DNA of 64,000 nt. Source: Eustoma russellianum. Lineage: Eukaryota > Streptophyta > Magnoliopsida > Gentianales > Gentianaceae. Numbering within the stretch: the first letter of the stretch is position 1; each line of letters opens with the position of its first letter. A model generated the notes under the pieces. The model did no database searches, had not been told where the DNA came from, and was given only the letters and a program-made list of their open reading frames with translations. Location of the stretch: contig AP025066.1 in assembly GCA_036186865.1 (NCBI GenBank), forward strand, positions 12,637,360 through 12,701,359, given 5' to 3'. The translations under genes and the position numbers were made by a program. Positions 19,412-31,284 of the stretch are shown in pieces.

Positions 19412-20797
19412 TGTAGGATCTGCAAGGAACCACTAGAAGTGGGGGTTGAATAGTGGGTGCGAAAAATGTGGTTTTTAAAGTTGTTTTAGACCAAAAACCG
19501 AATTTCTGAAAACAGTTTCTGTTTTCAGGACCTGTTTTGAAACATTTTGAAAACTAGGTTACAGGTCTTCACAAATTCTGAAATTTGAAGAGATCTTAGT
19601 CTCAGATGTTTTGAGTATCGCCTAAAAATTTCAGATTAAAATTCAACCTTTAACCCCTTTAAAAATTGTTGGTGGTCAGATTGCGCAAATATGCCAGAAA
19701 CGGTAGTCTGATTTGAAAAATTAATTCTAATTAAACCGTGACTCCGAATGCTTTGAAAATTTAATGACTAACCCATTATTAGGTTTATTTGATTGGGTGG
19801 AAACGGTTTTGAAAAATGCTTTTGGGAAGCTAGTCAAATACGTTCAAAGTCTCAACCTTTGCAAGCCTAAAAATCAGACTGCACTAGTCTCAGAACTTTT
19901 GACGTTTGGATGACTTATACTTGTCCAAAAGAGTTGAAACGTACGCCAAAAGAACCTTAAGACATCTGGCTATGTTTCCTGAAAGTTTCGTGATTTTTGA
20001 AGTTCGTTTACTATTTTTTAAAGACGTGATAAAAATGATGCGCTGTGCTGGAAACTGAAAGTAAATGCTGAAAAGTAAAGAACACAAGGAATTTTATACT
20101 GGTTCGGTTAAATCAACATACTCCAGTCTTCGAGGACACCTTCCTTGGTTATAACTTATCACAAAACACAAATAACACCTTACCACACAGGGTTGATGGA
20201 GTTACACACCAACTCCAACCCTTTACAAACCTTGTAAGTGATTACAACGATCACGAACGCCACCACCTAGCGGATGCAAGATTGATCACACCTTGATCAA
20301 TATTTTTCAACAATATAGAGTATATGGTGGTATAGATGAATCCTATTCAAGATGTATGAATATGAATACAATAGGCTTTAAGAGAGAAGAAAGAAAGAAG
20401 TGTAGAAGAAGAAGATGGTTGCAACATTTTGCTCTTGAAAATTGTAAGCCTTGTCTTGTGTTTTTGTTTTGCTCTCTTCTTTCCTTTTTATCCACAATGG
20501 TCGCCCCCTATACCTTCTTTCTTCTCCTTGGAAATTATCTTCTAATTCCTTGGAAGAGTATCTTGCATCATTGTGACATTTCCTTGCTTACTTGGCAACT
20601 CCTCATTGGATGATCATTAAGCCTTTGCTTACTTGGCACTCATTGATTGGATGAAAGTTGTCTTCATTTGATGACTATATAAATCTGAAAATAACCTTTA
20701 AGAACATGTGCCAATTAGCCATAAAAATGTTGCCATAAGTCTCATATCAATTCCACATAATTAGCAAGACAAATTATCACAATTAACATCATGAAAA

Positions 20798-21141
20798 TCG
20801 GCCAACATTATTCTCCACATGCTGAAATTTTCAGCATGTGTGATATCCAAGACAAGTTCAAATTATTGCCATGTATGTAGTAGATTTATCACTTGAAAAT
20901 AAAAAATCAAATATGCTTAATTTTGAGTGAAGAATTCGGCCACATACATTCCCACACATGCTGAAATTTTCAGCATGTGTGATATTACAAAATATCATCA
21001 CATTATTTCCATAACATCTTTAGAACATTGCCATTTTATCTTTCATTTAATCCACTTAATTCAAAGAAGTAAATATGGCACAATCAATAGTAGAAATTCG
21101 GCCAGCCTTAATACACACATGCTGAAATTTTCAGCATGTGT
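20798..21141. repeat. Three copies of a TCGGCCA + 25-29-nt palindrome module in the copia A LTR
   Basis: Each module is TCGGCCA, a gap of 11-12 bp, then a near-perfect palindrome with arms CACATGCTGAAA and TTTCAGCATGTG around one T. Palindromes are at 20816-20840 (12-bp arms), 20953-20981 (14-bp arms) and 21115-21141 (13-bp arms). The TCGGCCA boxes start at 20798, 20936 and 21098. DNA between modules is not conserved to the same degree. Regularly repeated palindromes are reported for Sirevirus LTRs, so a role in transcription control is plausible but inferred. Confidence 0.9.
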
Positions 21142-22028
21142 TACAAATGTGACATAGTTTAAAATGTTACCTTGTGTAGCTCCTTTCTTTATGTCACCAA
21201 CCTTGTATACTTCATTCTTGGCCAATCAAGATGCCAAGAACGCTCCACATATGCTCCAATAAGGTTGTCTAGGCGTGTGATGATGGATTGTACATGTGCT
21301 GAATTTTTTTTGCAAACTTTGTAAAATAGTGCACAATAATTATACACACATGGCATATTCCAATCAGCCCTTAATTGATTTTTCTAGAACACTTTATAAT
21401 GTATAGAGTATGTAAAAAATGTCTAGATGCATGTTATATGTCATGCCAAAAATGTTTCATGTGTCGTGTTCGTAGAAAACCGAATTTTCGACGTTTGTCG
21501 ATTACCCAATTTTTCTCCGATTAAATTCTAACTTTTTGCACATATTATATATATTATGTTACACATAATATACATAAATTAAAATTTAATATTCAGCACT
21601 CATGGCTGATTTAAAGTGGCGCCTACATGTGACAAAAATCGAATTTGGAATCTCCACAATTTGGCCTTAATTTGGAGTGATTTGTGTGTGGCAACATGGA
21701 ATGATTTTATGGCTGTATATACCATGTAAGCCACGAAATTTGTGGCCATTTTTGAAGTGTAGGGGCTGGCCATCTATATATGGCAAGTACGTGACACGTT
21801 AGTGAAGTTTCGGTATTCACCCGATACGACAATTTTTGGTTTAGAACCTTTTAACGTGTCGTAATAATTTTGTCATCACCATGACTTATATCATATGATA
21901 TAATACCTGAATATACTCATAAATATGAGGTAAATATAGTGGTGTGACGTTAACGTATGTTCGTAAAATATATAACGTGTCGGTAGTACGTTGGAATATA
22001 TGTGTTTAGTGCCTTTTAAAAAAAATCT

Positions 22029-22032
<4 letters not shown>

Positions 22033-22072
<40 letters not shown>
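22033..22072. repeat. (TA)20 microsatellite in the copia A LTR
   Basis: An uninterrupted run of about 40 bp of alternating T and A. Confidence 0.93.
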
Positions 22073-22075
<3 letters not shown>

Positions 22076-22436
22076 AAAAACGTGTAGAAAGGAGTGGGAG
22101 AAACTTTCCATTCTTCAATTTGTTGCCTTTGTGCCTTTTCCAAATATGGCTTCCTTTAATGAACTACTTAGTTCATTTAACTAAATACTTCACTTAATGA
22201 ACTAGTTTAGTTCATTAATGGTAGCACCTGAAAATAGTTCAAACACAACAAATAATCTCCGTTTGATGTAAGCATCAAAGCTTCATGGCTCGTTAGTACG
22301 ACAACATTATATATGAACTATATAAGGCAGGTTTCATGCAAAAAAGTGTCAAATCATAAAACGTGTCATGCATTTCTTTGTTACACGTTATTTAAATCAA
22401 GTATTTTATAATCACTCAAACCCATTTTTCTCTACA

Positions 22437-22450
22437 TTCTCCCCCTTTTG
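22437..22450 (-). other. Polypurine tract of copia A
   Basis: CAAAAGGGGGAGAA on the minus strand abuts the LTR end. It is nearly the same as the copia B tract. Confidence 0.8.
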
Positions 22451-22689
22451 ACGATTTACAAAGTAACCTAATTTCATGATTTAAATTTTGTCGCTCCCCC
22501 TCCAATCGTGCACAAATTCAAATTTTGAATTTCAAATTTTGAATTTTCTCCCCCTTGATTTGTGCAATCAATCTCTCTCTCCTTCTTAAATCATGCATTC
22601 TCTCTCCCTTTATTTTGGAAAGTCAATCAAAAATGCATGTAAATATAAAAAGAGACATCAAATCAAATCAGCAGAAATCATGCCTAATT

Positions 22690-24070
22690 TAAAACGAAGA
22701 TTTTCATATGTGGCCTGATTAAGTGCCTTAGTGAAAATATTTGCTACTTGTGCCTCTGTGCGTACGTGATCTATTATCACCATTGTTTACATGATCACGA
22801 AGGAAGTGATAGCGGACTTCTATATGCTTTGCCTTAGAATGTAGAATGGGGTTCTTAGATAAGTTGATGGCGCTCATACTATCACAATATATAGGAATTT
22901 GATTTACCGTAATCCCAAAGTCAGAAAGTTGTTGTTTTAGCCATAGTAATTGTGTGCAACAAAGACTAAGTTTCATGTATTCAGCTTCAGTAGTGGATAA
23001 AACTACGATTGCTTGCTTTTTAGAAAACTATGAAATAAGTGAATTTCCAATAAATTGACAAGTGCCACTCGTGTTTTTCCTATCTATTTTACATCCACCA
23101 TAATCTGCATCAGTATAGGCATGCAAGTTAAATTCACAATCTTTATCATACCAAATGCCTAAGGTGGGTGTGTGCTTAATATATCAAAATATTCTTTTCA
23201 CGGCATTGTAGTGAGACACTTTTGGTTGACTTTGAAAACGTGCACACATACATACACTGAACATGATATCAGGTCTACTAGAAGTAACATAAAGCAAAGA
23301 GCCAATCATAGACCTATATAAAACATTATCAAAATCCTTACCATGTTCATCTTTATCTAATTTAGTGGCGACACTCATAGGGGTGGGGGGTGGTTTTAAA
23401 TTCTCAAAATTGAACTTTTTAATCATATCATTTATATATTTAACTTGGCTTATGTGTATACCTTTACTCGTTTGTTTAATCTGCAAGCCAATAAAGTAAT
23501 TCAATTCACCAACCATAGACATTTCAAATTCGGATTTCATGCAAGTCTCAAAATCTTCAACAAGTTTATGAGAGGTAGAGCCGAAAATGATGTCATCAAC
23601 TTAAATTTGAATTATTACTAAATCCGATATATCCTATTTCAAAAATAGAGTACTATCTATAGTGCCTCTTTTAAAACCGTTTTCTAAGAGAAAAGTAGCA
23701 AAACGATCATATCATGCTCTAGGTGCTTGCTTTAAACCATATAGTGCCTTCTTTGGTTGTACACGTGATCGGGGTGTTTCAAATCTTCAAAATCGGGTGG
23801 TTGTTTCACGTATACTTCTTGTATAAATCCATAATGCACTTTTCACGTCCATTTGATAAAGTTTAAAACCTTTCATGCAAGCAATTGCAAGTAAAAGTCG
23901 TATGGCTTCTAAGCGTGCTACGGGTGCAAATGTTTCATCATAATCTATTCCTTCTTCTTGGTTATATCCTTGTGCTACAAGTCTAGCTTTTTTTCTAACT
24001 TTTCCTTCTTCATTCATTTTATTTCTAAACACCTACTTTGTGTCTATTATAGTCTTATCTTGTGGTCGTG
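22690..24070 (-). pseudogene. Copia A reverse transcriptase and RNase H
   Basis: Minus-strand RT reads KARLVAQGYNQEEGIDYDET, FAPVARLEAIRLLLAIA and LYQMDVKSA; then, after frame breaks, SEFEMSMVGELNYFIGL and PDIMFSVCMCARFQ. RNase H has YCDSMSAINLSKNPILHSK and HIEVRYHFLRDHV. At the catalytic YVDD the Tyr codon is TAA (23601-23603), so the RT is dead. Further shifts lie near 23790 and 23180. Confidence 0.88.
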
Positions 24071-24385
24071 GCACTAAATCCCATATATCATTTCTTACAA
24101 ATTGATTAAGTTCGTCATGCATAGCATCAATCCAAAAAGAATCACTCAAAGCATCAAACACATTTTTATGTTCAATTTCGGATATCATGGCATGAAATTG
24201 ATTTATTTCATTCGCATTTATTCTTCAACGTGGTCGTACACCGTGAGTGATATCGCCTATAATGAGATTGTGTGGGTGATCTCTATGCCATCTTGGTTGA
24301 TTATTTTCTACGTTCTCATGTATTTTTAAGTGATTATGCGTTTCTAGTGTATCATGCGTGCCATCATTATCATTCGACATGGGTT

Positions 24386-25218
24386 TTAATTCAAAATCAT
24401 CTCATATTCTTTATCTTTATCAATCTCACCAAATTCATTAAACTTCACATGAATGGATTCTAGAATTTGCCTAGTGATGGGATCATAACATCTATATGCT
24501 TTTGAATTCACAGAATACCCAATAAAAATGCATTCAATTGATTTCGATTCAAACTTATCTAAATTATCTTTCGTATTTAAAACAAAGCATTTGCAACCAA
24601 ACACACAAAGTAATCAATTTTAGGCATGCGATCATTTAATAACTCATAAGGCGTCTTATTAATTTTCTTTCTAATGAACAATCGATTAACTATATAACAT
24701 GCACAATTTACGGCTTCCGCCCACAAAAATATAGACAATTTATTTTCACATAACATGGTTCTAGCTATTTCTTTTAGCGTCCTATTTTTTCTTTCTACTA
24801 CTCCATTTAATTATGGAGTTCTAGGTGGTGAAAACTCGTGTTTGATTCCTTTTTCTTCGCAAAATGCAATCATGTCCTTGTTTTTAAATTCACCGCCTCT
24901 ATCGCTTCTAGTCTTTTTCACATTTGAACTATATTGATTTTCAAGTTGTTTTATTAGTTTCGCAATCTCAATGGCACTATCATCTTTATGTGCAAGAAAC
25001 AAAGTCCAAGTATAAAGAGAAAAATCGTCAACAACCACACATGCATAATGACGTCCACCGAAACTCGTAGTGCGACTAGGACCAAACAAATCAATGTGTA
25101 ATAATTCTAAAACTCTATTCGTACTTATTTCATTTTTAGGTTTAAGTGACTTGCGTGTTTGTTTGCCTTTAATGCAAGATTCACACAACTGAAAGTTGTC
25201 TAAATCAAATTTAGGCAA
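24386..25218 (-). pseudogene. Copia A integrase
   Basis: Minus-strand integrase reads CESCIKGKQTRKSLKPK (zinc-binding end), LLHIDLFGPSRT (first catalytic Asp), TRSDRGGEFKN (second Asp), then a stop just before LNGVVERKNRTL (catalytic Glu). The C-terminal part has FGCKCFVLNTKDNLDKF and GYSVNSKAYRCYD. The catalytic residues survive but the frame is cut by a stop near 24810 and by a later shift. Confidence 0.88.
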
Positions 25219-25226
25219 TCGTCGTA

Positions 25227-25700
25227 TTAGGTTCTTTCGTTGGAGTTTTCAAGTGTAGAAATGCCGATGTGTCCTAAACGTCTATGCCACAAGTTAACGT
25301 TGGGTTCATTTGACATAAAATACTTAACCTTAGCGTCTAACATGTCATACATAGAAAGCGTAAAGATGTTTCCTTCTCTTTTTCCTTTTAACACTACTTC
25401 TCCATTTTTATTTATTATATTACAATATGGATGAGTAAAACACACATCAAAACCGTTGTCAATAAATTGTGAGATGCTAAGAAGATTATAAGATAAGTTG
25501 CTTACCAAAAAGACGTTGGAGATTTGAAGGGTGCTTGGGCTTCCGATTGTACATTTTCTGATGATCCTTCCTTCATTATTGTCTCCAAAGGTCACGGATC
25601 TGCCTTTTGTGACCTTCTTCAACTTTGTGAACAAGCTCGGCTCAACCGTCATGTGCCTCGAGCAACCACTATTAAAGAACTATTTGATAGATGTATCTTT
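25227..25700 (-). pseudogene. Copia A protease end and GAG-pre-integrase domain
   Basis: The protease active-site loop reads NSGCSRHMT (about 25645-25672) instead of DSGCSRHMT, so the catalytic Asp is lost (D to N). Downstream are VSNLSYNLLSISQFIDNGF and NVNLWHRRLGHIGIS, the GAG-pre-integrase region. A frameshift at about 25230 separates it from integrase. Confidence 0.82.
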
Positions 25701-25776
25701 TGATGTATGGGTTCCCTGTAATATACGAGAATGATTTAGGTACCCTTTTAATTTTGGGTCCTTGCGAGTTAGTTAT

Positions 25777-27695
25777 TCACCTCTTAGTAAAAGTACCTTT
25801 CGGTATCCTTACTTGGGTGATCCTTCTCGGTCTAGCAAATTGTAAGAATGTAGATGAAGGAGCAATGTAGTAGACATGTGGTGAGTGGACTTTAGGCCTT
25901 TGGCCGAGAACTCCTTTATATGCATCATATTGAGTGCGTTTTTGATATGTCCTCGTGTTGGTGTGCATAGTGCGTGATCTAGATGGATGAAATGAATGTC
26001 GTGTATGCATCACATGTTTATTCTCATATCTATATGGCACATAATTATATTTTGCATGATATGTAGAAGAAGTATGACGAGATGAGGGGAGAGGGGGTCT
26101 TTGCGTCATCTTAGACGCCACGTTTGCTTTAGGTGTGTCTACTTTCTTAGACAAGACAAATTTGGTTAGTTTAATTGATACATCATTTGTCTCAATGTAT
26201 CCTAATCTGGTTTTATCACTATCATGCTTTTGTGATATAATAATACGATCTAGCATGTTAGATCCCGTGTCAAATTGTTTCATCATCTTCTCTAAATCCG
26301 TATTCCTTGATTTCAAATTTGAAATCTCAGATTTCATTTCATTATCATGAGTGGTCAATGATGAGATCTCTGTCTTTAATGCATTAATGATGCATAACGA
26401 CTCTTCTTTTGAATTGTTTAATTGAGCAACAAGATTCGTGTTACAAGATTCTAACAACTTTTTGTCTTCAATTAGTCGCTTCTTTTCTTTTGCGAGAGTC
26501 TTAGTAAATTTATGCAATTCTAAATACTGACTGAAAAGATCATCATAAGAAGGCTCAGAGTCAGAATCAGAGTCAGAAGATACCTCGTCCAAAGCATACT
26601 TGTGCAGTCTCCTCTTCTGTATCAGTCTCAGAATCAGATGTGTCACTCCAAGTGGAGGCCTTGAGAGCTCTTCTCCTTTGCTTAGGTTATGAGACGAGTC
26701 TATTTTTGGTCCGATCCTTGTCAGGGTGTTTGTTTGTTTGCTTGTCCTTATTAGGCAGTCATATGATAGATGTCCAAGTTTACCGCATTCGTAACATTTA
26801 ACATCCTTGTCATTTGTCTTGTTCTTATTTCTTTTAGTGGAAGTAGCCTTAGGTTTGTTTTTAAATGACTTTCTCATGAATTGTTTCAAGCCTTTAGCCA
26901 ATAAAATTGAGTCATCGTTGTCTACTTCAGAATCATTATCATCTACGTGTTCAGAAGAAGTAGAGACGTATTCATTTTTTTTAAAAGCAATGGTCTTACC
27001 TTGTTTTGATGATGATTCCCATTTCCTTATAGTGAGTTTGTTCTCATACACCTTAAGTGATCCAATTAGTTCTTCCATTTTAATTGATTTGGTTTCTTTG
27101 CTCTCCTCTATAGCCGTCACTTTAGGGTCCCATTTGGATGGTAGGCTTCGCAATACCTTTTGGACTTTTTTCTGCATAGAGAAGGCTTTGCCAAGAGACT
27201 CAAGAGAATTGTAAATGTTAGTCAAGCGTAGATCCATATCAACGATAGACTCATTTGGCAATAATTTAAATGACTCAAGTGTGGACATAAGCATGTTAAT
27301 TTTGGACTCTTTTACTTGACTCGTCCCTTTGTGTTTCATCTCAAGAATTCTCCACATTTCTTGAGCACTAGGTAATTTGACACATAGCTAGATTCACTTT
27401 TACTTAGCCCATTTAGAAATAATTGCATGGCTCTAGCGTTTATACCCAGTCTCTTTTTATCATCACTAGTATACTCTTGTTTAGGCTTAACAACCTCTAG
27501 TGTGACTCCATCTACAGTGGATAATTTTGACGGAACAAATGGACCATCTTCTATAATAGACCATAGATCAATATCAATAGCCATAAGGAAAAGTTTCATT
27601 CTTAACTTCCATTGAATAAAAGACTCACCGCCAAAGAGAAGAGGCATTTGACTGGACATACTTTCTTGCTCGGTTTTGAAGTTTGTGGTTGCCAT
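25777..27695 (-). pseudogene. Copia A gag (UBN2-type, CCHC zinc knuckle)
   Basis: Start ATG at 27695. The N-terminal part reads FGGESFIQWKLRMKLFLMA and DLWSIIEDGPFVP. After a frameshift at about 27360 a 526-codon frame covers LESFKLLPNESIVDMDLRL, VLRSLPSKWDPKVTAIEE, and the zinc knuckle CYECGKLGHLSYDC (about 26755-26800). A long coiled-coil stretch and a basic, His/Tyr-rich tail follow. This is the layout of Sirevirus gags. An Asp/Ser-rich SSDSDSDSEPSYDD segment lies between knuckle and coiled coil. Only one break is obvious. Confidence 0.86.
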
Positions 27696-27737
27696 CTCAC
27701 TTAGATCGTTGGATACTTTTGTTGTGAGTGTTCCTGC

Positions 27738-27749
27738 GCTCTGATACCA
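27738..27749 (-). other. Primer binding site of copia A
   Basis: TGGTATCAGAGC on the minus strand, 2 bp from the 5' LTR end. It is complementary to the 3' end of initiator tRNA-Met. Confidence 0.9.
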
Positions 27750-27751
27750 CT

Positions 27752-28969
27752 TGTAGGATCCGCAAGGCACCACTAGAAGGGGTGTTGAATAGTGAGTGCG
27801 GAAAATATGGTTTTAAAGTTGTTTTAGACCAAAAACCCAACTTCTGAAAACAGTTTCTGTTTTCAGGACCTGTTTTGAAACGTCTTAAAAACGAAGTTAC
27901 AGGTCTTCAAAAATTCTAAAATTTGGAGATGTTTTGAGTATATCCTAAAAATTTCAGATTAAAATTCAACCTTTAACCCCTTTAAAAATCGTTGGTGGTC
28001 AGATTGCGCAAATCTGCCAGAAACGGTAGTCTGATTTGAAAAATTAGTTCCAATTAAACCGTGATTCCAAATGCTTTGAAAATTTAATGAATAACCCCTT
28101 ATTAGGTTTATTTAATTGGGTTGAAACAGTTTTGAAAATTTCTTTTGGGAAGTTAGTCAAATACGTTCAAAATCTCAACCTTTGCAAACCTGAAAATCAG
28201 ACTGCACTAGTCTCAGAACTTTTGACGTTTGGAAGACTTATACTTGTCCAAAAGGGTTGAAATGTGCGCCAAAAGAACCTTAAGACGTGTGGCTATGTTT
28301 CCTGAAAGTTTCGTGATTTTTGAAGTTCGTTTACTATTTTTTAAAGACGTGATAAAAATGATGCATTGTACTAGAAACTGAAAGTAAGTGCTGAAAAGTA
28401 AAGAAGATAAGGAATTTTATACTGGTTCGGTTAAATCAACCTGCTCCAGTCTTCGAGGACACCTTCCTTGGTTATCACTAATCACAAAACACAAATAACA
28501 CCTTACCACATAGGGTTGATAGACTAAACACCAAGTCCAACCCTTTACAAACCTTGTAAGTGATTACAACGATCACGAACACCACCACCTAGCGGATGCA
28601 AGATTGATCACACCTTGATCAATATTTTTCAACAATATAGAGTATATGGTGGTATAGATGAATCCTATTCAAGATGTATGAATATGAATACGATAGGCTT
28701 TAAGAGAGGAAAGAAAGAAGTGTAGAAGAAGAAGATGGTTGCAACGTTTTGCTTTTGAAAATTGTAAGCCTTGTCTTGTGTTTTTATTTTGCTCTCTTCT
28801 TTCCTTTTTATCCACAATGGCCGCCCCCTATACCTTCTTTCTTCTCCTTGGAAATTATCTTCTAATTCCTTGAAAGAGTATCTTGCATCATTGTGACATT
28901 TCCTTGCTTACTTGGCAACTCTTCATTGGATGATCATTAAGCCTTTTCTTACTTGGCACTCATTGATTG
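27752..28969 (-). repeat. 5' LTR of copia A, truncated (1,218 of ~3,025 bp)
   Basis: Matches 19412-20637. Homology stops abruptly after CACTCATTGATTG at 28969, where LINE 2 sequence begins. The missing ~1.8 kb includes the U3 end, the palindrome modules and the terminal TG. Confidence 0.9.
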
Positions 28970-28976
28970 CAATTTG

Positions 28977-30750
28977 TACCCAGCAATAGGTATTCCTAGA
29001 TATCAAAATGGCATGGATCCAAGAGTGAATCCCGTGATGGATTGCAGGGGACCGTAATCAGCCACTCCAGCGATGAAAAGATTGGATTTCTTAAGGTTAG
29101 CCATAAACCTGAGCACTCACCAAAGATTTTAAGCATGTTTATGATTTTCGATACAGAGAGAACATCTGCTTTGACAAAAATGACTAAGTCATCTGCAAAG
29201 CAAAGATGCGTAATGAACTGGTCTGTGCACTTAGGATGAAATGAGAATTCTGGGTCCTTGTGAAGCTGCTTAAGTGATCTGACAAAGTACTCCATTGCCA
29301 AGAGGGGGACAAGGGGTCCCCTTGAAGTAACCCCTGTCTCCCTCTAAAATGACCATAAGGAGTACCATTGACAAGAATAGAGTAGGAAGCAGTTGATACA
29401 CATTACATGATCCAATTAATGAAAACGTCAGGAAAGCCTAAACTGGTAAGGACAGACTGAAGAAAGTTCCAGTCTAGAGAATCAAATGCTTTTCGTATAT
29501 CAACTTTTAACATGCATTTCCATCCTCTTTCTTCCATATTCCCTTATTAGCTCCTGAACCAAAAAGATATTTTCGACCATGGAATGCCCTTTGAGGAATC
29601 CAGCTTGGGCCTTGTCCATTACTTGGTTCATTACGGGAACTAACCTAATGGCTATCATCTTAGAAATAGCTTTTTATATGACATTGCAACAAGAGATGGG
29701 CTTATAGTCCTCAACTGTAGAGACATTATCAGTCTTAGGAATAAGAGTGATAAATGCATGATTTAATTACTTGAGGAGGGAACCATTTTAAAGAACTCAT
29801 GGATTGCTTCAAGATATGTAGGGCCAACTATATCCCAAGCAGAAATGAAAAAATCATAGGAGTATCCATCAGGGCCAGGAGCTTTATCTTTTCCTATGGA
29901 GAAGGTGGCATCCTTTATTTCAAGGTCAGTGATTGGCCTAATAAGATCATTAGTTGAAGCCAAAGCAAGCTTATGACCAAGATCGAGGACGTTTTGAGAT
30001 AATGGTTGAATGTCTAGGGCCGTTGCTAATAACCTCTGATAGTATTCAACAAATTTTTGCCCAACTTCAATCAGACTAGATGTATAGGAACCATCGGGCT
30101 TTAAGACTGAAGAGATAAAGGCCTTTGCCTTGTTTCTCTTGAGGATAGAATGGAAGTATTGTGAGTTCCTATCACTAAGCTAAATGTAGGATCCTTTGCC
30201 CAATTATGCGAAGTACCTTCTTTTGTATTCCATAAGGAAGCGAGTGGATTGTTTTTGATTTGTGAGCTTTTGTGGTCCGTCAGGCAAATGATCAGAGGGA
30301 TTCAACTGCATGTCTTCTAGATCATTAACAACCCTATCAACTCTAGATGATATGTGAGAAAATTTTTTTGTTGAGAGTACGAAGGGATGATTTAAGGTTT
30401 TTTAGTTTTTTACACAAGACATACTGCCAAGTCCCATGGAATGGTGTATCCCAACACTCAGCAACAATGGTATGGAATTGTGAACAAGCTGACCACATGT
30501 TGAAGTATTTAAATAAGGCAAACCAACCAGCGTTAGTTTGAGGGCTTATGGAATTATAGCTGGAGAGTGATCTGAGAGACATCCAGATGGATGGAAGTTG
30601 GCAGTTGCGTGAGGGAAGGCTTCCAGGAAGGAACCATTTCCCGTTATCAGATCCAACTTAGACTTCACACCACATGCTTCCAATGTATGAAAGATGCCAG
30701 TGAAGGATATGTCTACCAAACCAGATTGGGCAAAATAGTCTAGTTGGTTA
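28977..30750 (-). pseudogene. LINE 2 ORF2 reverse transcriptase (3'-truncated)
   Basis: Minus-strand pieces include RNSQYFHSILKRNKAKAFI (position of the NTKFFH motif), DLEIKDATFSIGKDKAPGPD (RT start) and FITHLCFADDLVIFVKADV (catalytic FADD, about 29160-29220). Between 29300 and 29760 the frame is broken, but KAFDSLDWNFLQSVL-like and GFLKGHSMVENI-like stretches can be read. The RT ends at SRDSLLDPCHFDI, short of the thumb. Confidence 0.85.
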
Positions 30751-30751
30751 G

Positions 30752-31237
30752 TTAGTTGGTTTTAGGTGACCAGCCTAACCCCACCCGCTCATCCTCAGAG
30801 ATAATGCAATTAAAGTCCCATAAAACTACCAAAGGCTCAGGCGTAACAATCAATTGCTGCAATAGGCCATTCCATAATGGCCTATGATCCGTAATTGAAT
30901 TGTAAGCATACACAAACGTGGCATAAAATGATATGGCAGTAATAAAGCAAGTGATCCGGCAATAGATCATTTGGGCATCATGGAATACCATCGAGACACT
31001 GACTTTCATTGGATTCCATAGTAGCATAATCCTCTTGCCGTGGTGGGACTCAAAATTATGTACGTAGTCCCAATGTCTGAAGGTAGCCTTTGTCAGCCTT
31101 GATAGCATATTGCTATTCAACTTGGTCTCCAACACAGCCATGATGTCTGAGTTGGAAGACCTCGCAAAATCAAGCATACCCTTATACTTGAGAGGTTCGT
31201 TGCAACCTCTCACATTCCAACAAGTAACGATAATCAA
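30752..31237 (-). pseudogene. LINE 2 ORF2 apurinic-type endonuclease domain (partial)
   Basis: Starts MIIVTCWNVRGCNEP, the usual plant L1 ORF2 start (WN-x-RG). It continues with DIMAVLETKLNS (catalytic Glu), GKRIMLLWNP, VYAYNSITDHRPLWNGL and VVLWDFNCII, the equivalent of the GDFN motif with Gly replaced by Trp. It ends at a stop before the SDH motif; SDHSPA can be read in another frame at about 30560. The role in the intact element is nicking the target DNA. Confidence 0.87.
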
Positions 31238-31284
31238 GAAACAGCAGTTTGGGCTGCCGGCTTATTCCGGCCTTTTTTCCTGTT

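Larger units (their letters stand above)
19412..22436 (-). repeat. 3' LTR of copia A (3,025 bp)
   Basis: Plus-strand start TGTAGGATCTGC and end CTCTACA, followed by TTCTCCCCCTTTTG (a purine tract on the minus strand). Bases 19412-20637 match the surviving 5' LTR. The rest (20638-22436) has no partner left. It includes three TCGGCCA-palindrome units (20798-21141) and a (TA)20 run (22033-22072). Confidence 0.88.
19412..28969 (-). mobile_element. Copia A: Sirevirus-like Ty1/copia element with truncated 5' LTR
   Basis: Minus-strand element inserted in the RT of copia B. The 3' LTR is 19412-22436. The 5' LTR survives only as 27752-28969, where it meets LINE 2. Primer site 27738-27749, gag 27695-25777, protease/pre-integrase 25700-25227, integrase 25218-24386, RT/RNase H 24070-22690, purine tract at 22437-22450. 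Gene order and gag type match copia B, so they are related families. Shared LTR segments are roughly 93% identical by eye, the least diverged of the three copia elements. No env-like ORF lies between RNase H and the 3' LTR. The far target duplication was lost with the deleted LTR end. Confidence 0.87.

Noticed and set aside
20293..20613. 106-codon plus frame in the copia A LTR
   Set aside because: It lies within the LTR, has no family resemblance, and is not kept open in the other LTR copy.
20798..21141. CRISPR-like array
   Set aside because: Only three units with unequal spacing, in a plant LTR, with no cas genes and eukaryotic context throughout.
26135..27214. Plus-strand frames such as 26807-27214
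   Set aside because: Antisense shadows of the 526-codon copia A gag frame, whose zinc knuckle and coiled coil are clear on the minus strand.
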